From an uncultured Bacilli bacterium (GTDB lineage Bacteria > Bacillota_I > Bacilli_A > RF39 > UBA660), in NCBI GenBank assembly GCA_944363605.1, contig CALVUM010000004.1, positions 1 through 46,226 on the forward strand: a DNA stretch of 46,226 bases. Reading direction: 5' to 3'. The position numbers and the translations under genes were made by a program. Positions 35,202 through 44,241 of the stretch are shown in pieces. The notes under the pieces were generated by a model. That model saw only the letters and a list, made by a program, of their open reading frames with translations, had not been told where the DNA came from and made no database searches. Position 1 is the first letter of the stretch; the number at the start of each line of letters is the position of its first letter.

Positions 35202-35216
35202 CGTATTGTAAATACG
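35202..35216. promoter_or_regulatory. Operator 2 (XRE-type palindrome)
   Basis: A second perfect CGTATT-N3-AATACG, 38 bp centre to centre from operator 1. It lies upstream of the -35 of the surface-protein gene and in the promoter region of the divergent XRE gene, so it may serve autoregulation. Confidence 0.75.
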
Positions 35217-35266
35217 CATTATGATAAAAAAGCTTAGAATTTTAATAAACTTATTTTGGTGATACA

Positions 35267-35488
35267 ATGAAACTAATCGCAAACAAATATGAAGCAAAAG
35301 AAATTATAAAAATTATTCGTGAATGGAGCGAATCAACGCAAGAAGAATTTGGCAAGAAAATAGATCGAAGTAAAGACAGCATTCAAAGCTATGAATTAGG
35401 AAGAACAAAAATCTCTTTAAATAAATTTTTAGAATTGGCTCAAAAAGAAAATTTAATAATAACCATTGAAAAAAAGAATCACAAATAA
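35267..35488 (+). CDS. Small XRE/Cro-type regulator
   Basis: A 73-residue protein that is essentially one helix-turn-helix domain: IIREWSESTQEEFGKKIDRSKDSIQSYELGRTKISLNKFLELA is the XRE pattern (helix 2 QEEFGKKI, recognition helix SKDSIQSYELGR). It has no effector domain, so its activity is probably set by its level or by a partner. GGTGAT precedes the ATG. It is divergent from the surface-protein gene with two identical palindromes between them, the usual layout for a regulator controlling itself and its neighbour. Confidence 0.85.
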   Translation: MKLIANKYEAKEIIKIIREWSESTQEEFGKKIDRSKDSIQSYELGRTKISLNKFLELAQKENLIITIEKKNHK

Positions 35489-35502
35489 ATTGTAATTCTT
35501 TT

Positions 35503-37125
35503 TTAATTATTTCTTTCTAAAGATTCCATAATTTTAGGTAACATTTGTTTTTTACGAGACACTAAATCAGGAATAAAAGTACCTTCTTCAATATCAGGTA
35601 TTCCAAAACTATCTTCAATAATATGCTTCGATTCATCATTGAAAAGTATATACGAACCGTTTTTAATAATATCTGTAATAAATAAAGTTACAGTACTATA
35701 ATCTCCCTTGGCAATTTCATTTAATTTATCCACATATTCTTGTAAATGTTCTTTAATTGAATCAAAATCCATTGTAATAACTTGACTAATTCCTAAACTT
35801 TCATTACCAACTTTATAAGATTTAAAATCCTGATAAATAATATCTTCAACTTCTAATCCTTCTACACTACTACCAGCTTTTAACATTTCATAACCATATG
35901 TTTCGTAATCCTCTTTACATATGTTTGCCAAAGCTTTAACAGCTATTCGATCGCTTTCCGTAGTAGTTGGACTCTTCAAAATAAGCGTATCTGATAAAAT
36001 AGCTGAAAGCATGAGACCGGCAATATCTTTAGGAATCGCAATATTTTTTTCTTGAAATAATTGATACAAAATCGTACAAGTACATCCTACAGGCATGCAT
36101 CGAACATTAATTGGAATACTTGTACCTATCGCTCCCAAATTATGATGATCAATAATTTCAACTATACTTGCTTCATCAATTCCAGGAACACTTTGCTCTA
36201 AATTATTATGATCGACTAAAATAACTTGTTTTTTCTCAAAATTTCCAATATCCGTAATCCGAATTAATCCTAGACATTCATTCTTTTTATTTAAAATCGG
36301 ATAATTTGTATGACCTAGTTTAGTCGCATCTGCAACAAAATCTGTTAAATAATCCAAATCGTGAAATACTGAAGGACTATGATTAACTAAAATAGTTTTA
36401 ACATAGTTACTTAAAGCAATTTGCGTACAAGTATTATAAGTATCCAAAGAACTAGAAATAACACTAACTTTATTTGTTTTAGCAAGACTAAGTAATTCTT
36501 CATCTAAACTACAATCATTTGTTAAAACAATTAATGAAACCTTTGAAAAAATTCCATGTTGTAAAACCTTATAACGATCTCCAACGATTAAAATATCACT
36601 TTGTTTTAACGGAGTTTTTTCAATAAAAGTTTGAGTTTGATAGCTTCCTGCTAAAGTATCTCCTTCAAATTCTTCTCTAAATCGTAAAATTTCACGTCCA
36701 TTAACCGCTTTTAAAATATGTTCATAACTAGTATTTAAATGATTTTTAGAATTTTCGATAAACATCATCGCAATTTCTTTTAAAGTAATTAAACTAATTA
36801 ATTTCTTATTATTATCAACAATCGGCACAGCCGTACAATGATTATCTTGCATAAAATCAACTACTTCTTTAATAGAAGCAAAAGCATTAAGCATTAATCC
36901 TTTTCCATATGAAACATCACGAAGTTGTACTTTAACATTATTTAAATACTCTGGTTCTTTTACACCAAAATGATTTAAAACAAAGGCACTTTCTTTATTA
37001 ATATGTCCCAATACTCTCGGACGTGTAGTATCACCCAATTGATTTTTTAAATAAGAAAAACTAATTGCTGAACAAACACTATCCGTATCTGGATTACGAT
37101 GTCCAAAAACATATGTTGTTTTCAT
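35503..37125 (-). CDS. Manganese-dependent inorganic pyrophosphatase with CBS/DRTGG domains
   Basis: Hydrolyses pyrophosphate to phosphate. It is a family II (DHH) enzyme with regulatory insert, 540 aa. Seen in order: GHRNPDTDSVCSAI (metal ligands of the first DHH half), a first CBS motif (TAVPIVDNNKKLISLITLKEI), a DRTGG-like domain (DILIVGDRYKVLQHG), a second CBS motif (NYPILNKKNECLGLIRITDI), then EIIDHHNLGAIGT (the DHH core) and DHHA2 with a basic SRKKQMLP at the end. CBS/DRTGG-containing pyrophosphatases are regulated by adenine nucleotides in known members. GGGAGG precedes the ATG. Confidence 0.92.
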   Translation of the reverse strand: MKTTYVFGHRNPDTDSVCSAISFSYLKNQLGDTTRPRVLGHINKESAFVLNHFGVKEPEYLNNVKVQLRDVSYGKGLMLNAFASIKEVVDFMQDNHCTAVPIVDNNKKLISLITLKEIAMMFIENSKNHLNTSYEHILKAVNGREILRFREEFEGDTLAGSYQTQTFIEKTPLKQSDILIVGDRYKVLQHGIFSKVSLIVLTNDCSLDEELLSLAKTNKVSVISSSLDTYNTCTQIALSNYVKTILVNHSPSVFHDLDYLTDFVADATKLGHTNYPILNKKNECLGLIRITDIGNFEKKQVILVDHNNLEQSVPGIDEASIVEIIDHHNLGAIGTSIPINVRCMPVGCTCTILYQLFQEKNIAIPKDIAGLMLSAILSDTLILKSPTTTESDRIAVKALANICKEDYETYGYEMLKAGSSVEGLEVEDIIYQDFKSYKVGNESLGISQVITMDFDSIKEHLQEYVDKLNEIAKGDYSTVTLFITDIIKNGSYILFNDESKHIIEDSFGIPDIEEGTFIPDLVSRKKQMLPKIMESLERNN

Positions 37126-37300
37126 AAAATTCCTCCCTTTTTTGCCCTCTTAATATATCACATTTTAAAAAAATATCAAGTATAGTTAAAAAACACTTAA
37201 AATTCACATTAAAAATATATAAATAGAAACTTATATCTAGTTACCATGAATAAATAGAATTTATACCGAGCATCCGTATTGTAAAATTTTCAACAAAATA

Positions 37301-37328
37301 TTGTTAAAATATGTATCTATAATATAAT
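37301..37328 (+). promoter_or_regulatory. Promoter of the 37352-38229 gene pair
   Basis: TTGTTA (37301-37306), a 16-bp spacer and TATAAT (37323-37328). A GGAAGTGAT ribosome binding site follows before the ATG at 37352. Confidence 0.65.
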
Positions 37329-37351
37329 AGTTAAAAAGGAAGTGATAGAAG

Positions 37352-37849
37352 ATGAATAAATTTAGTTTTAAAAAAGGAAATTTATTTAATGGTATAGAGA
37401 ATAAAATAGATAGTAATATCATTGATTCAAGCCAATATGATTTGGAAATGAAAAAAGGAAATGAACTTAGATATTATCGTATCAGATATGAAGAATCTTT
37501 TTATACTGCTAGGGAAATAATTCCTAATTCTTTCTATGTTTCTTCTTATAATAAAAAAGGGAACAACATCCTAGAAATTGCAGATTTCCGCAAAACACAA
37601 TATTTTAAAAATATGTTTCCTTATTACAAAGAATTTAACCAAGAATTTTATAAATCAAATTCAGCATTAGCCAGTTATTATATTTTTTTTCAAAGGATAA
37701 CAGGAAAAAATAATAGTAATAAATCAGAAACTTTATATAGATTTTCTATGCCAGCAATTGGAAAGAGACAAAAAAATGGTGTAGTAAGCTATGCACTTGA
37801 AATTGAACTTGTTTATAAAGATATTATGCCGTTTTTTATAAAGAAATAA
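37352..37849 (+). CDS. Hypothetical protein, 165 aa
   Basis: Not recognised. A soluble, basic protein rich in Tyr, Phe, Lys and Asn, probably alternating strands and helices, with no signal peptide or membrane segment. It has a clear promoter and ribosome binding site. Its TAA overlaps the ATG of the next gene by one base (TAATG), so the two are translationally coupled and probably act together. Codon use is AT-rich like the rest of the window. Confidence 0.6.
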   Translation: MNKFSFKKGNLFNGIENKIDSNIIDSSQYDLEMKKGNELRYYRIRYEESFYTAREIIPNSFYVSSYNKKGNNILEIADFRKTQYFKNMFPYYKEFNQEFYKSNSALASYYIFFQRITGKNNSNKSETLYRFSMPAIGKRQKNGVVSYALEIELVYKDIMPFFIKK

Positions 37850-38229
37850 TGGAAGAAAGCTATTATCAAAAAGAAGAAGAACAATACATGATATATGATA
37901 AAAAAGCATTTAACGCAAAGAAAGAAGAGATAGAGAAAAATATATTAGATTTAGCAATTAATAGGAATTATCCTTTAAATTTACTAGAATATTTATATAT
38001 CATGACTAATGGTGATGTCACTTTAATATCCCAATTCTTTCATGAATTACCTAAATTTAAGAATTGTCAAGAACTATTGAACTCTAGATATCTACCTTTG
38101 ATTAGGCCTAGTAAAATGGAAAACAAAGAATTAGAAAAGGAATTGACAAGATATTTTAATAAGGAACAAGAAGATATAAATTATTCTTTTAACAATCAAA
38201 TTAGATCATTAAAAAAAGAAAAATTTTAA
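37849..38229 (+). CDS. Hypothetical protein, 126 aa, coupled to the preceding gene
   Basis: Not recognised. Highly charged and helical, with Glu/Lys-rich ends (MEESYYQKEEEQY, SLKKEKF) and a middle part with LNLLEYLYIMTNGDVTLISQFFHELP. No motif of known function. It starts in the TAATG overlap with the 165-aa gene and is followed by a terminator at 38380. The pair is an isolated plus-strand operon. Confidence 0.58.
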   Translation: MEESYYQKEEEQYMIYDKKAFNAKKEEIEKNILDLAINRNYPLNLLEYLYIMTNGDVTLISQFFHELPKFKNCQELLNSRYLPLIRPSKMENKELEKELTRYFNKEQEDINYSFNNQIRSLKKEKF

Positions 38230-38561
38230 ATATAATTCTATAGATAATCAAAATGTGACCAATAAACAGTTTTATTGATCAAGCGCGATTTATGAACTTA
38301 CGTAATAAAAAATTTGGATATGCATCTATTAATTAATAGATATGTATAATAATTAGGAAAAATGTTTAAAATAATTACGAGGAAACATACTGGAGTTTCC
38401 TTGTTTTGTTTATAAATAAGTGTTAAAATAGATTATTATAAATTGGCTTATATCATTTAGTATTATTATAACCGACATTTGTTTTAAAAAAAAAGACCAT
38501 AAAAAACGAGTCAGGGCACAAATTTTTTAACTGGCAGGCACACTATAACAAGGAGGCATTT
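38230..38561. other. 332-bp intergenic region
   Basis: It holds an 18-bp AT palindrome (38324-38341, ATCTATTAA/TTAATAGAT), a terminator at 38380-38410, and the uvrB leader with a strong AAGGAGG site. No convincing -35/-10 pair for uvrB and no LexA-type box were found. No further gene is visible. Confidence 0.5.
38380..38410 (+). terminator. Terminator after the 37352-38229 gene pair
   Basis: The stem AGGAAAC/GTTTCCT is followed by TTGTTTTGTT. It lies 150 bases after the last stop, so the transcript would have a long 3' tail. Confidence 0.55.
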
Positions 38562-40508
38562 ATGTTTGATTTAGTTTCAAAATATACCCCAAACGGGGAT
38601 CAACCAAAAGCTATTCAAGAGTTAGTACATGGAATTAAAGAAGGAAAAAAAGAACAAGTTTTATTAGGCGCAACGGGTACCGGAAAAACGTTCACTATTG
38701 CTAATGTCATTAAAGAAGTGAATAAACCTACTTTAGTTTTGGCTCACAACAAAACATTAGCTGGTCAACTATATTCTGAATTAAAAGAACTTTTTCCCAA
38801 CAACCACGTTGAATATTTTGTATCATATTATGATTACTATCAACCAGAAGCTTATGTTCCATCAAGTGATACATATATTGAAAAAGATTCTTCTATTAAT
38901 GATGAAATCGACGAATTAAGACACTCAGCTACCTCAGCACTCATTAATTATCAAGATACAATTGTCGTGGCCAGTGTTTCATGTATATATGGTATTGGCG
39001 AAAAAGAAGAATATATGCATAAAATGCTTATTTTGACAATTGGCGACACCATTAGAAGAAACGATATCATAAACCGATTAATTGATATGGCTTATGAAAG
39101 AAATGATATAGATTTTCACCGTGGAACCTTTAGAGTTCGCGGAGATATAATCGACATTATTCCAGTAAATGAACACGCATCAGGAGTACGTGTAGAACTA
39201 TTTGGGGATGAAATTGAAAGTATAAGAAGATTTGATCCGGTTACTGGAAGCATTTTAAAGAATATCAAAAGTACTACTCTTTCTCCAGCTAGCCACTTTG
39301 TTACAAGTGATGAGAAAATGCAAGAAGCCATTAGAAGAATTGAAGACGAACTAAAAGATAGATTAGAAGAATTAAAAAGCCAAGGAAAATTACTTGAAGA
39401 ACAACGTCTGCGAGAAAGAACAAATTATGATATAGAAATGCTTAAAGAAACAGGTTTTTGCAGTGGCGTAGAAAACTATTCAAGACATTTAGCTTTAAGA
39501 GGAGCTGGTGAAACCCCAACCTGTTTACTTGATTTTTTTCCAAAAGACTTTTTATTAGTTGTAGACGAGTCACACGTAACCCTTCCTCAAGTAAGAGGCA
39601 TGTATAATGGAGATCGAATGCGAAAAACAACTCTGGTAGATTATGGATTTCGACTTCCAAGTGCCCTAGATAATCGACCTTTAACCTTTGAAGAATTTGA
39701 ATCAAAAATTCATCAGACTATTTATGTATCTGCAACTCCAGGTGATTATGAACTAGCAAAAACCAATGGACAATTTATTGAACAAATTATCAGGCCAACC
39801 GGATTATTAGATCCAACAATTGAAGTAAAACCAACTGAAAGCCAAATTGATGATATTATTAATGAAATAAGAATTCGAATGGCCAAAAATGAAAGAGTAC
39901 TCATCACTACTCTAACTATTCGTATGAGCGAAGAATTAACTAACTATTTAAAAGAAATGAATATTAAAGTCGCATATTTACATAACGAAGTCAAAACTTT
40001 AGAACGCTTAAAAATTATTCATGATTTACGAGCCGGAATTTATGATGTCGTAGTTGGTATCAACCTTCTTCGTGAAGGAATAGATATTCCAGAAGTAAGT
40101 TTGATTTGTATCCTAGATGCCGACAAACAAGGTTTCTTACGAAGTACTAGAAGTCTCGTTCAAACAATCGGAAGATGTGCAAGAAATGCTAACGGTCACG
40201 TAATTATGTATGCCGATACATGTAGTGATGCCATGCAAAAAGCCATAAGCGAAACTGCAAGAAGAAGAACTATACAAGAAAAATATAACGAAGAACACCA
40301 TATCATTCCTAAAACAATCATTAAAGAAATTAAAGATGTAATTTCTAACGAAGTCAAGGAAAATGTCAAAAAGAAAAATGTTTCTAAAAAAGAAAAAGAA
40401 CGTATATACCATGATCTTGAAATTGAAATGCAAAATGCTGCGAAAAACCTCGACTTTGAAAGAGCCATGGAACTTAGAGACATTTTATTTGAAATGAAAA
40501 GTGAATAA
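38562..40508 (+). CDS. uvrB: Excinuclease ABC subunit B
   Basis: The central helicase-like subunit of nucleotide excision repair, loaded by UvrA and cut partner of UvrC. Walker A GATGTGKT (36-43), the beta-hairpin [23 protein letters not shown], helicase motifs [19 protein letters not shown]-like [12 protein letters not shown] and [12 protein letters not shown], and a C-terminal UVR motif ([22 protein letters not shown]) that binds UvrC. 648 aa, normal. A strong AAGGAGG site precedes the ATG. It is a single-gene unit, far from uvrA, with no visible SOS box. Confidence 0.97.
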   Translation: MFDLVSKYTPNGDQPKAIQELVHGIKEGKKEQVLLGATGTGKTFTIANVIKEVNKPTLVLAHNKTLAGQLYSELKELFPNNHVEYFVSYYDYYQPEAYVPSSDTYIEKDSSINDEIDELRHSATSALINYQDTIVVASVSCIYGIGEKEEYMHKMLILTIGDTIRRNDIINRLIDMAYERNDIDFHRGTFRVRGDIIDIIPVNEHASGVRVELFGDEIESIRRFDPVTGSILKNIKSTTLSPASHFVTSDEKMQEAIRRIEDELKDRLEELKSQGKLLEEQRLRERTNYDIEMLKETGFCSGVENYSRHLALRGAGETPTCLLDFFPKDFLLVVDESHVTLPQVRGMYNGDRMRKTTLVDYGFRLPSALDNRPLTFEEFESKIHQTIYVSATPGDYELAKTNGQFIEQIIRPTGLLDPTIEVKPTESQIDDIINEIRIRMAKNERVLITTLTIRMSEELTNYLKEMNIKVAYLHNEVKTLERLKIIHDLRAGIYDVVVGINLLREGIDIPEVSLICILDADKQGFLRSTRSLVQTIGRCARNANGHVIMYADTCSDAMQKAISETARRRTIQEKYNEEHHIIPKTIIKEIKDVISNEVKENVKKKNVSKKEKERIYHDLEIEMQNAAKNLDFERAMELRDILFEMKSE

Positions 40509-40573
40509 AAGTTATATAAAAAACTAATAAACCTACTATCTTTTTTAATCATATAATGAAATTTTACAATTTT

Positions 40574-40607
40574 AAAAAGCTCTCAAAAATATTTGAAAGC
40601 TTTTTTA
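40574..40607. terminator. Bidirectional terminator between uvrB and sipW
   Basis: A long imperfect hairpin (AAAAAGCTCTCAAA/TTTGAAAGCTTTTT) with T-runs on both sides ends uvrB from the left and the sipW transcript from the right; it overlaps the sipW stop codon. Confidence 0.75.
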
Positions 40608-41432
40608 TTTTTTCTTTAATTTAGGCAAATCTATTCTTTTTGGCAACTCCAATTTTTTTGGAGTCGAAGCAGTCTTTATCTTTTTATTAGAAACAATATG
40701 ATATTTCTTATGAGCAATCGGATCAGGTTCGTTTACATTTCTAATAACAGAATATCTACGTTGTAAATTTTCCTCAATCTTTTCTTTTCTTTGTTTAATT
40801 TTCTTCTTGCTTTTTTCCTCAATTTTATAGAGTTCATCAACCGTATTTTTAGCAGTAGTCAATCTAAATATTTTTAATAGATCCCCAATAATAACAAATA
40901 AAGCAGGAACGACAACGACAATAAGCCATCCACCTTTTGTAGCTAAAAAAGATTGTAAAAGTCCTAGTTTAGGAATTCGAAATAAAACTTTACCGTTAAT
41001 ATTTGCAAAAGGAACATAAGATGTATCTGGACTTAAATTAGCATCTCCTTTAGTTTGATATGAGTAGCCATTTTCATCATTCTTAACATTTATGACTCGA
41101 TGTGTAATAACCATACCTTTAGTAAGAGATGATGTGGATACAAAAGTAATAACATCTCCAACCTTTATATCTTCAGGGTTTTTAACAGTTAAATCAACAA
41201 TCACATCATTTCTATTAATATTTGGCTCCATACTAGTAGTTAATATAGTATATAAAGAAATTGGTGGTCGAAAATCTTCCCCTTTAGATGCATAAACTTT
41301 ACTTGAAATAAAATAGTAAACCAAAAATAAAGCTATTAATATCAGAATAACAAAAATTGTCCAAGATAAAATTCCCATTATGAATTTAACTGCATGTGTA
41401 AATGAATTATACTTCTCCTTCTTTTCCTTCAT
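40605..41432 (-). CDS. sipW: Signal peptidase I, SipW/archaeal (S26B) type
   Basis: Cleaves signal peptides of a special set of secreted proteins, such as TasA in Bacillus. N-terminal membrane segment about 17-43, catalytic Ser67 in TTSMEPN, and His111 in MVITHRVINV where bacterial-type enzymes have Lys: this Ser-His form defines the S26B group. Asp130 (TKGDANLSPD) completes the site. A second membrane segment lies at about 165-185, and a long, very basic cytoplasmic tail (195-275, Lys/Arg-rich, probably coiled) is unusual in length. It has its own promoter and is directly downstream of the repeat protein and the TasA-like protein, its likely substrates. Confidence 0.88.
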   Translation of the reverse strand: MKEKKEKYNSFTHAVKFIMGILSWTIFVILILIALFLVYYFISSKVYASKGEDFRPPISLYTILTTSMEPNINRNDVIVDLTVKNPEDIKVGDVITFVSTSSLTKGMVITHRVINVKNDENGYSYQTKGDANLSPDTSYVPFANINGKVLFRIPKLGLLQSFLATKGGWLIVVVVPALFVIIGDLLKIFRLTTAKNTVDELYKIEEKSKKKIKQRKEKIEENLQRRYSVIRNVNEPDPIAHKKYHIVSNKKIKTASTPKKLELPKRIDLPKLKKK

Positions 41433-41468
41433 AATAGTATACCCTCTCTACTCTTTTATCTTATCCAT

Positions 41469-41497
41469 ATTATATTAAAAAATACATAAAATTACAA
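41469..41497 (-). promoter_or_regulatory. Promoter of sipW
   Basis: On the minus strand TTGTAA (41497-41492), a 17-bp spacer and TATAAT (41474-41469). sipW can therefore be expressed independently of the repeat protein upstream. Confidence 0.65.
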
Positions 41498-41513
41498 GTC
41501 AAGAAAAAAGAGA

Positions 41514-44114
41514 CTAGGAAGCAGCCTCAACTTCTAAATCTGCTGTAAATCTCTTTCCTTGTTGATAATCTTGATTTTCTCCAGTTTCAACAAAATGATA
41601 AGTTAAAGTATAATTATAAGTTGTATGAGGTGGAATAATAACATTTTGAATTAAATATCCGTCCTCAGATGGAGAAGCTGTTTCTAAAACCTTAATTATA
41701 CCATCTTGACTTAAAGAATAAACAAGTTCACTAGTAGGATTAAATTCATTATATACATTCTTAAAACGAATATTAAAGGCCAAAGTATAATTACTTGTAT
41801 TATTCACTGAAAATTCTTGACTACCTGACCAATTTGGAGCAATATAAGTTGCATTAATTCCTTTTAAATAATTTACATATAAAATACGATTCTCATCAGC
41901 TGTAATATCTACGGAACTATCTCCAGTAGAAACTGTGCTACAATTAACATCACATTTTCCATCACCATTGGTATCACAATTGACATCACAAACACCATCA
42001 CCATCAATATCGATATTAACATCAGGAGATCCATCACCATCTGTATCAATATTGATATCTGGAATGCCATCGCCGTTCGTATCACAATTGATATCACAAA
42101 TGCCGTCGCCATCTACATCTACATTAACAGAACCACCTGTTCCATCATCAACGTTTATATCAGGATTTCCATCACCGTCTATATCAATATTCGTGTCCGG
42201 CTTGCCATCACCGTCAGTGTCAATATTAACATCTGGTTTACCGTCACCATCTAAATCTAGATTTGTATCAGGCCATCCATCGTCATCCGTATCACAATTG
42301 ACATCACAAACGCCATCACCATTATTATCTTGATTTGTTAAATTTTCATCAGCGCTTCCATCATTATCAGTATCTTTATTAAATGTAGGCTCTTTATTAC
42401 CACTATAATCTATGTCAATATCAGGTTTGCCATCACCATTGGTATCACAATTGACATCACAAACACCATCACCATTAGTATCAACATTTATATCAGGCTT
42501 ACCGTCTCCATCAATATCAATATTAATATCTGGAAATAAATTCCCATCACTATCAATATTAATATCAGGTTTTCCATCGCCATCTATATCAATATTTATA
42601 TCCGGATGCCCATCATAATCAGTATCACAATTGATATCACATTTTCCGTCATTATTTGTATCTTGGTTCATTAAATTACTTTCTGGTTCCCCATCATTGT
42701 CCGTATCAACATTAAAATGTGGAATTTTATCCTCTTCATAATCAATATTAATATCGGGAATGCCATCACCATTCGTATCACAATTAATATCGCATTTACT
42801 ATCATTATTCGTATCAATATTTACATCGGGATGCCCATCATCATCCGTATCGCAATTGATATCACATTTTCCATCATTATCTGTGTCTATATTAATATCT
42901 GGTGTGCCGTCACCATCAATATCAACATTAATATCTGGAATGCCATCATCATCGGTATCACAATTTATATTACATTTTCCATCATTATCTTTATCTTGAT
43001 TAGTCAAATTATCATCTGGTTTCCCATCACCATCCGTATCTACATTAATATCTGGTTTGCCATCACCATCTACATCAATATTGATATCCGGATGCCCATC
43101 ACCGTCGGTATCGCAATTAACGTCGCAAACACTGTCACCGTTTGTATCCACATTGACATCTGGTTTTCCATCATCATCCGTATCGCAATTTAAATCACAT
43201 TTATTGTCATCATTATTATCAATATTAATATCAGGTGTGCCATCACCATCTACATCAATATTGATATCTGGAAATCCATCATTATCCATATCACAATTGA
43301 TATCACATTTTCCATCATTATCTGTATCCTGATTCATCAAATTTTCATCAGGAGAACCGTCTCCATTAGTATCCACATTAACATCTGGTTTATTATCTTT
43401 ATCCACGTCAATATTAAGATCTGGTTTTCCATCACCATCGGTATCACAATTAATATTACAAACATTATCACCATCAGTATCCATATTTATATCAGGTTTT
43501 CCATCATTATCTTTATCAATATTTATATCAGGATTTTCATCGCCATCAGTATCTACATTAATATCTGGTTTTCCATCATTATTCATATCAATATTTATAT
43601 CAGGGCGATTATCATCATTCGTATCACAATTCAAATCACATTTTCCATCATTGTTCACATCTTGATTTATCAAATTTTGATCAGCCTTACCATCACCATT
43701 TGCATCAACATTAAAATGAGGCTTTAAATCTCCATAATAATCAATATTGATATCTGGTTTGCCATCACCATCGGTATCACAATTGACGTCACAAACGCCA
43801 TCTTTATTTAAATCAACATTTAAATCAGCAATACCGTCATTGTTCGTATCACAGTTCAAATCACAGATTCCATCACCATCAATATCACAATTTATATTAC
43901 AATTTCTTGGATCATTTTTCGTATCCACAAAAATTTTGATATAAGCAAAAGTCATTACCAAAATAACAAAAAACAATATCAATAAAAGAAGTAAAAATTG
44001 TAAAAAAGTTCTTTTTTTCTCTTTCTCTTTTTCCTCTTCTAATAACTCTTCATATTGTTCTTCATAATCTTTCATGTTTGTTTCTTCAAAATCACTCTTA
44101 TTATCTTTAGGCAT
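41514..44114 (-). CDS. Large membrane-anchored protein with Asp-rich calcium-binding repeats
   Basis: An 866-residue surface protein. The cytoplasmic N-terminus is acidic (EEQYEELLEEEKEKEK), and one membrane segment follows at about 36-60. Residues ~71-725 are about 54 copies of a 12-residue unit, D-x-[DN]-x-D-G-x-[PC]-D-[IVL]-N-[IVC], the pattern of thrombospondin type 3/EF-hand-like calcium loops. About a third of the units carry Cys at two fixed positions (CD-x-NCD). The last ~140 residues are a beta-sandwich-like domain related to the protein at 20131. Likely a calcium-stabilised rod that presents that domain away from the cell; this role is inferred. The ribosome binding site is GGGGAGG. 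The DNA repeats have a 36-bp period, so copy number may vary between strains. Confidence 0.85.
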   Translation of the reverse strand: MPKDNKSDFEETNMKDYEEQYEELLEEEKEKEKKRTFLQFLLLLLILFFVILVMTFAYIKIFVDTKNDPRNCNINCDIDGDGICDLNCDTNNDGIADLNVDLNKDGVCDVNCDTDGDGKPDINIDYYGDLKPHFNVDANGDGKADQNLINQDVNNDGKCDLNCDTNDDNRPDINIDMNNDGKPDINVDTDGDENPDINIDKDNDGKPDINMDTDGDNVCNINCDTDGDGKPDLNIDVDKDNKPDVNVDTNGDGSPDENLMNQDTDNDGKCDINCDMDNDGFPDINIDVDGDGTPDINIDNNDDNKCDLNCDTDDDGKPDVNVDTNGDSVCDVNCDTDGDGHPDINIDVDGDGKPDINVDTDGDGKPDDNLTNQDKDNDGKCNINCDTDDDGIPDINVDIDGDGTPDINIDTDNDGKCDINCDTDDDGHPDVNIDTNNDSKCDINCDTNGDGIPDINIDYEEDKIPHFNVDTDNDGEPESNLMNQDTNNDGKCDINCDTDYDGHPDINIDIDGDGKPDINIDSDGNLFPDINIDIDGDGKPDINVDTNGDGVCDVNCDTNGDGKPDIDIDYSGNKEPTFNKDTDNDGSADENLTNQDNNGDGVCDVNCDTDDDGWPDTNLDLDGDGKPDVNIDTDGDGKPDTNIDIDGDGNPDINVDDGTGGSVNVDVDGDGICDINCDTNGDGIPDINIDTDGDGSPDVNIDIDGDGVCDVNCDTNGDGKCDVNCSTVSTGDSSVDITADENRILYVNYLKGINATYIAPNWSGSQEFSVNNTSNYTLAFNIRFKNVYNEFNPTSELVYSLSQDGIIKVLETASPSEDGYLIQNVIIPPHTTYNYTLTYHFVETGENQDYQQGKRFTADLEVEAAS
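41909..43930 (-). repeat. 36-bp-period tandem DNA repeats inside the calcium-binding gene
   Basis: The coding repeats are diverged at third positions but keep the 36-bp register. A higher-order unit is visible in protein: five copies of N-L-x-N-Q-D followed by the C-D-x-N-C-D form, three of them preceded by a [NID]ID-Y-...-P-x-F-N segment. The open frames on the opposite strand here are artefacts of this bias. Confidence 0.8.
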
Positions 44115-44144
44115 ATAAATCCTCCCCTATCTTAGATATAAACT

Positions 44145-44173
44145 ATTATAACATAGAAAAAAAAAGCTAGCAA
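44145..44173 (-). promoter_or_regulatory. Promoter of the calcium-repeat gene
   Basis: On the minus strand TTGCTA (44173-44168), a 17-bp spacer and TATAAT (44150-44145). Confidence 0.7.
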
Positions 44174-44182
44174 TTAAAAAAG

Positions 44183-44213
44183 AAAAAAAATGATATACAA
44201 CTTAGTACATCAT
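44183..44213 (-). terminator. Terminator of the TasA-like gene
   Basis: The stem ATGATGTAC/GTATATCAT with a six-base loop is followed on the minus strand by eight T. The promoter of the next gene overlaps just downstream. Confidence 0.75.
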
Positions 44214-44241
44214 TTTTAACCTTTTTAGTTCATAACTGTTA

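Noticed and set aside
41935..43944. Long open frames on the plus strand opposite the calcium-repeat gene
   Set aside because: They are antisense shadows of the GAT/GGT-rich 36-bp repeats, have no ribosome binding sites and encode low-complexity Ser-Pro or Ile repeats.
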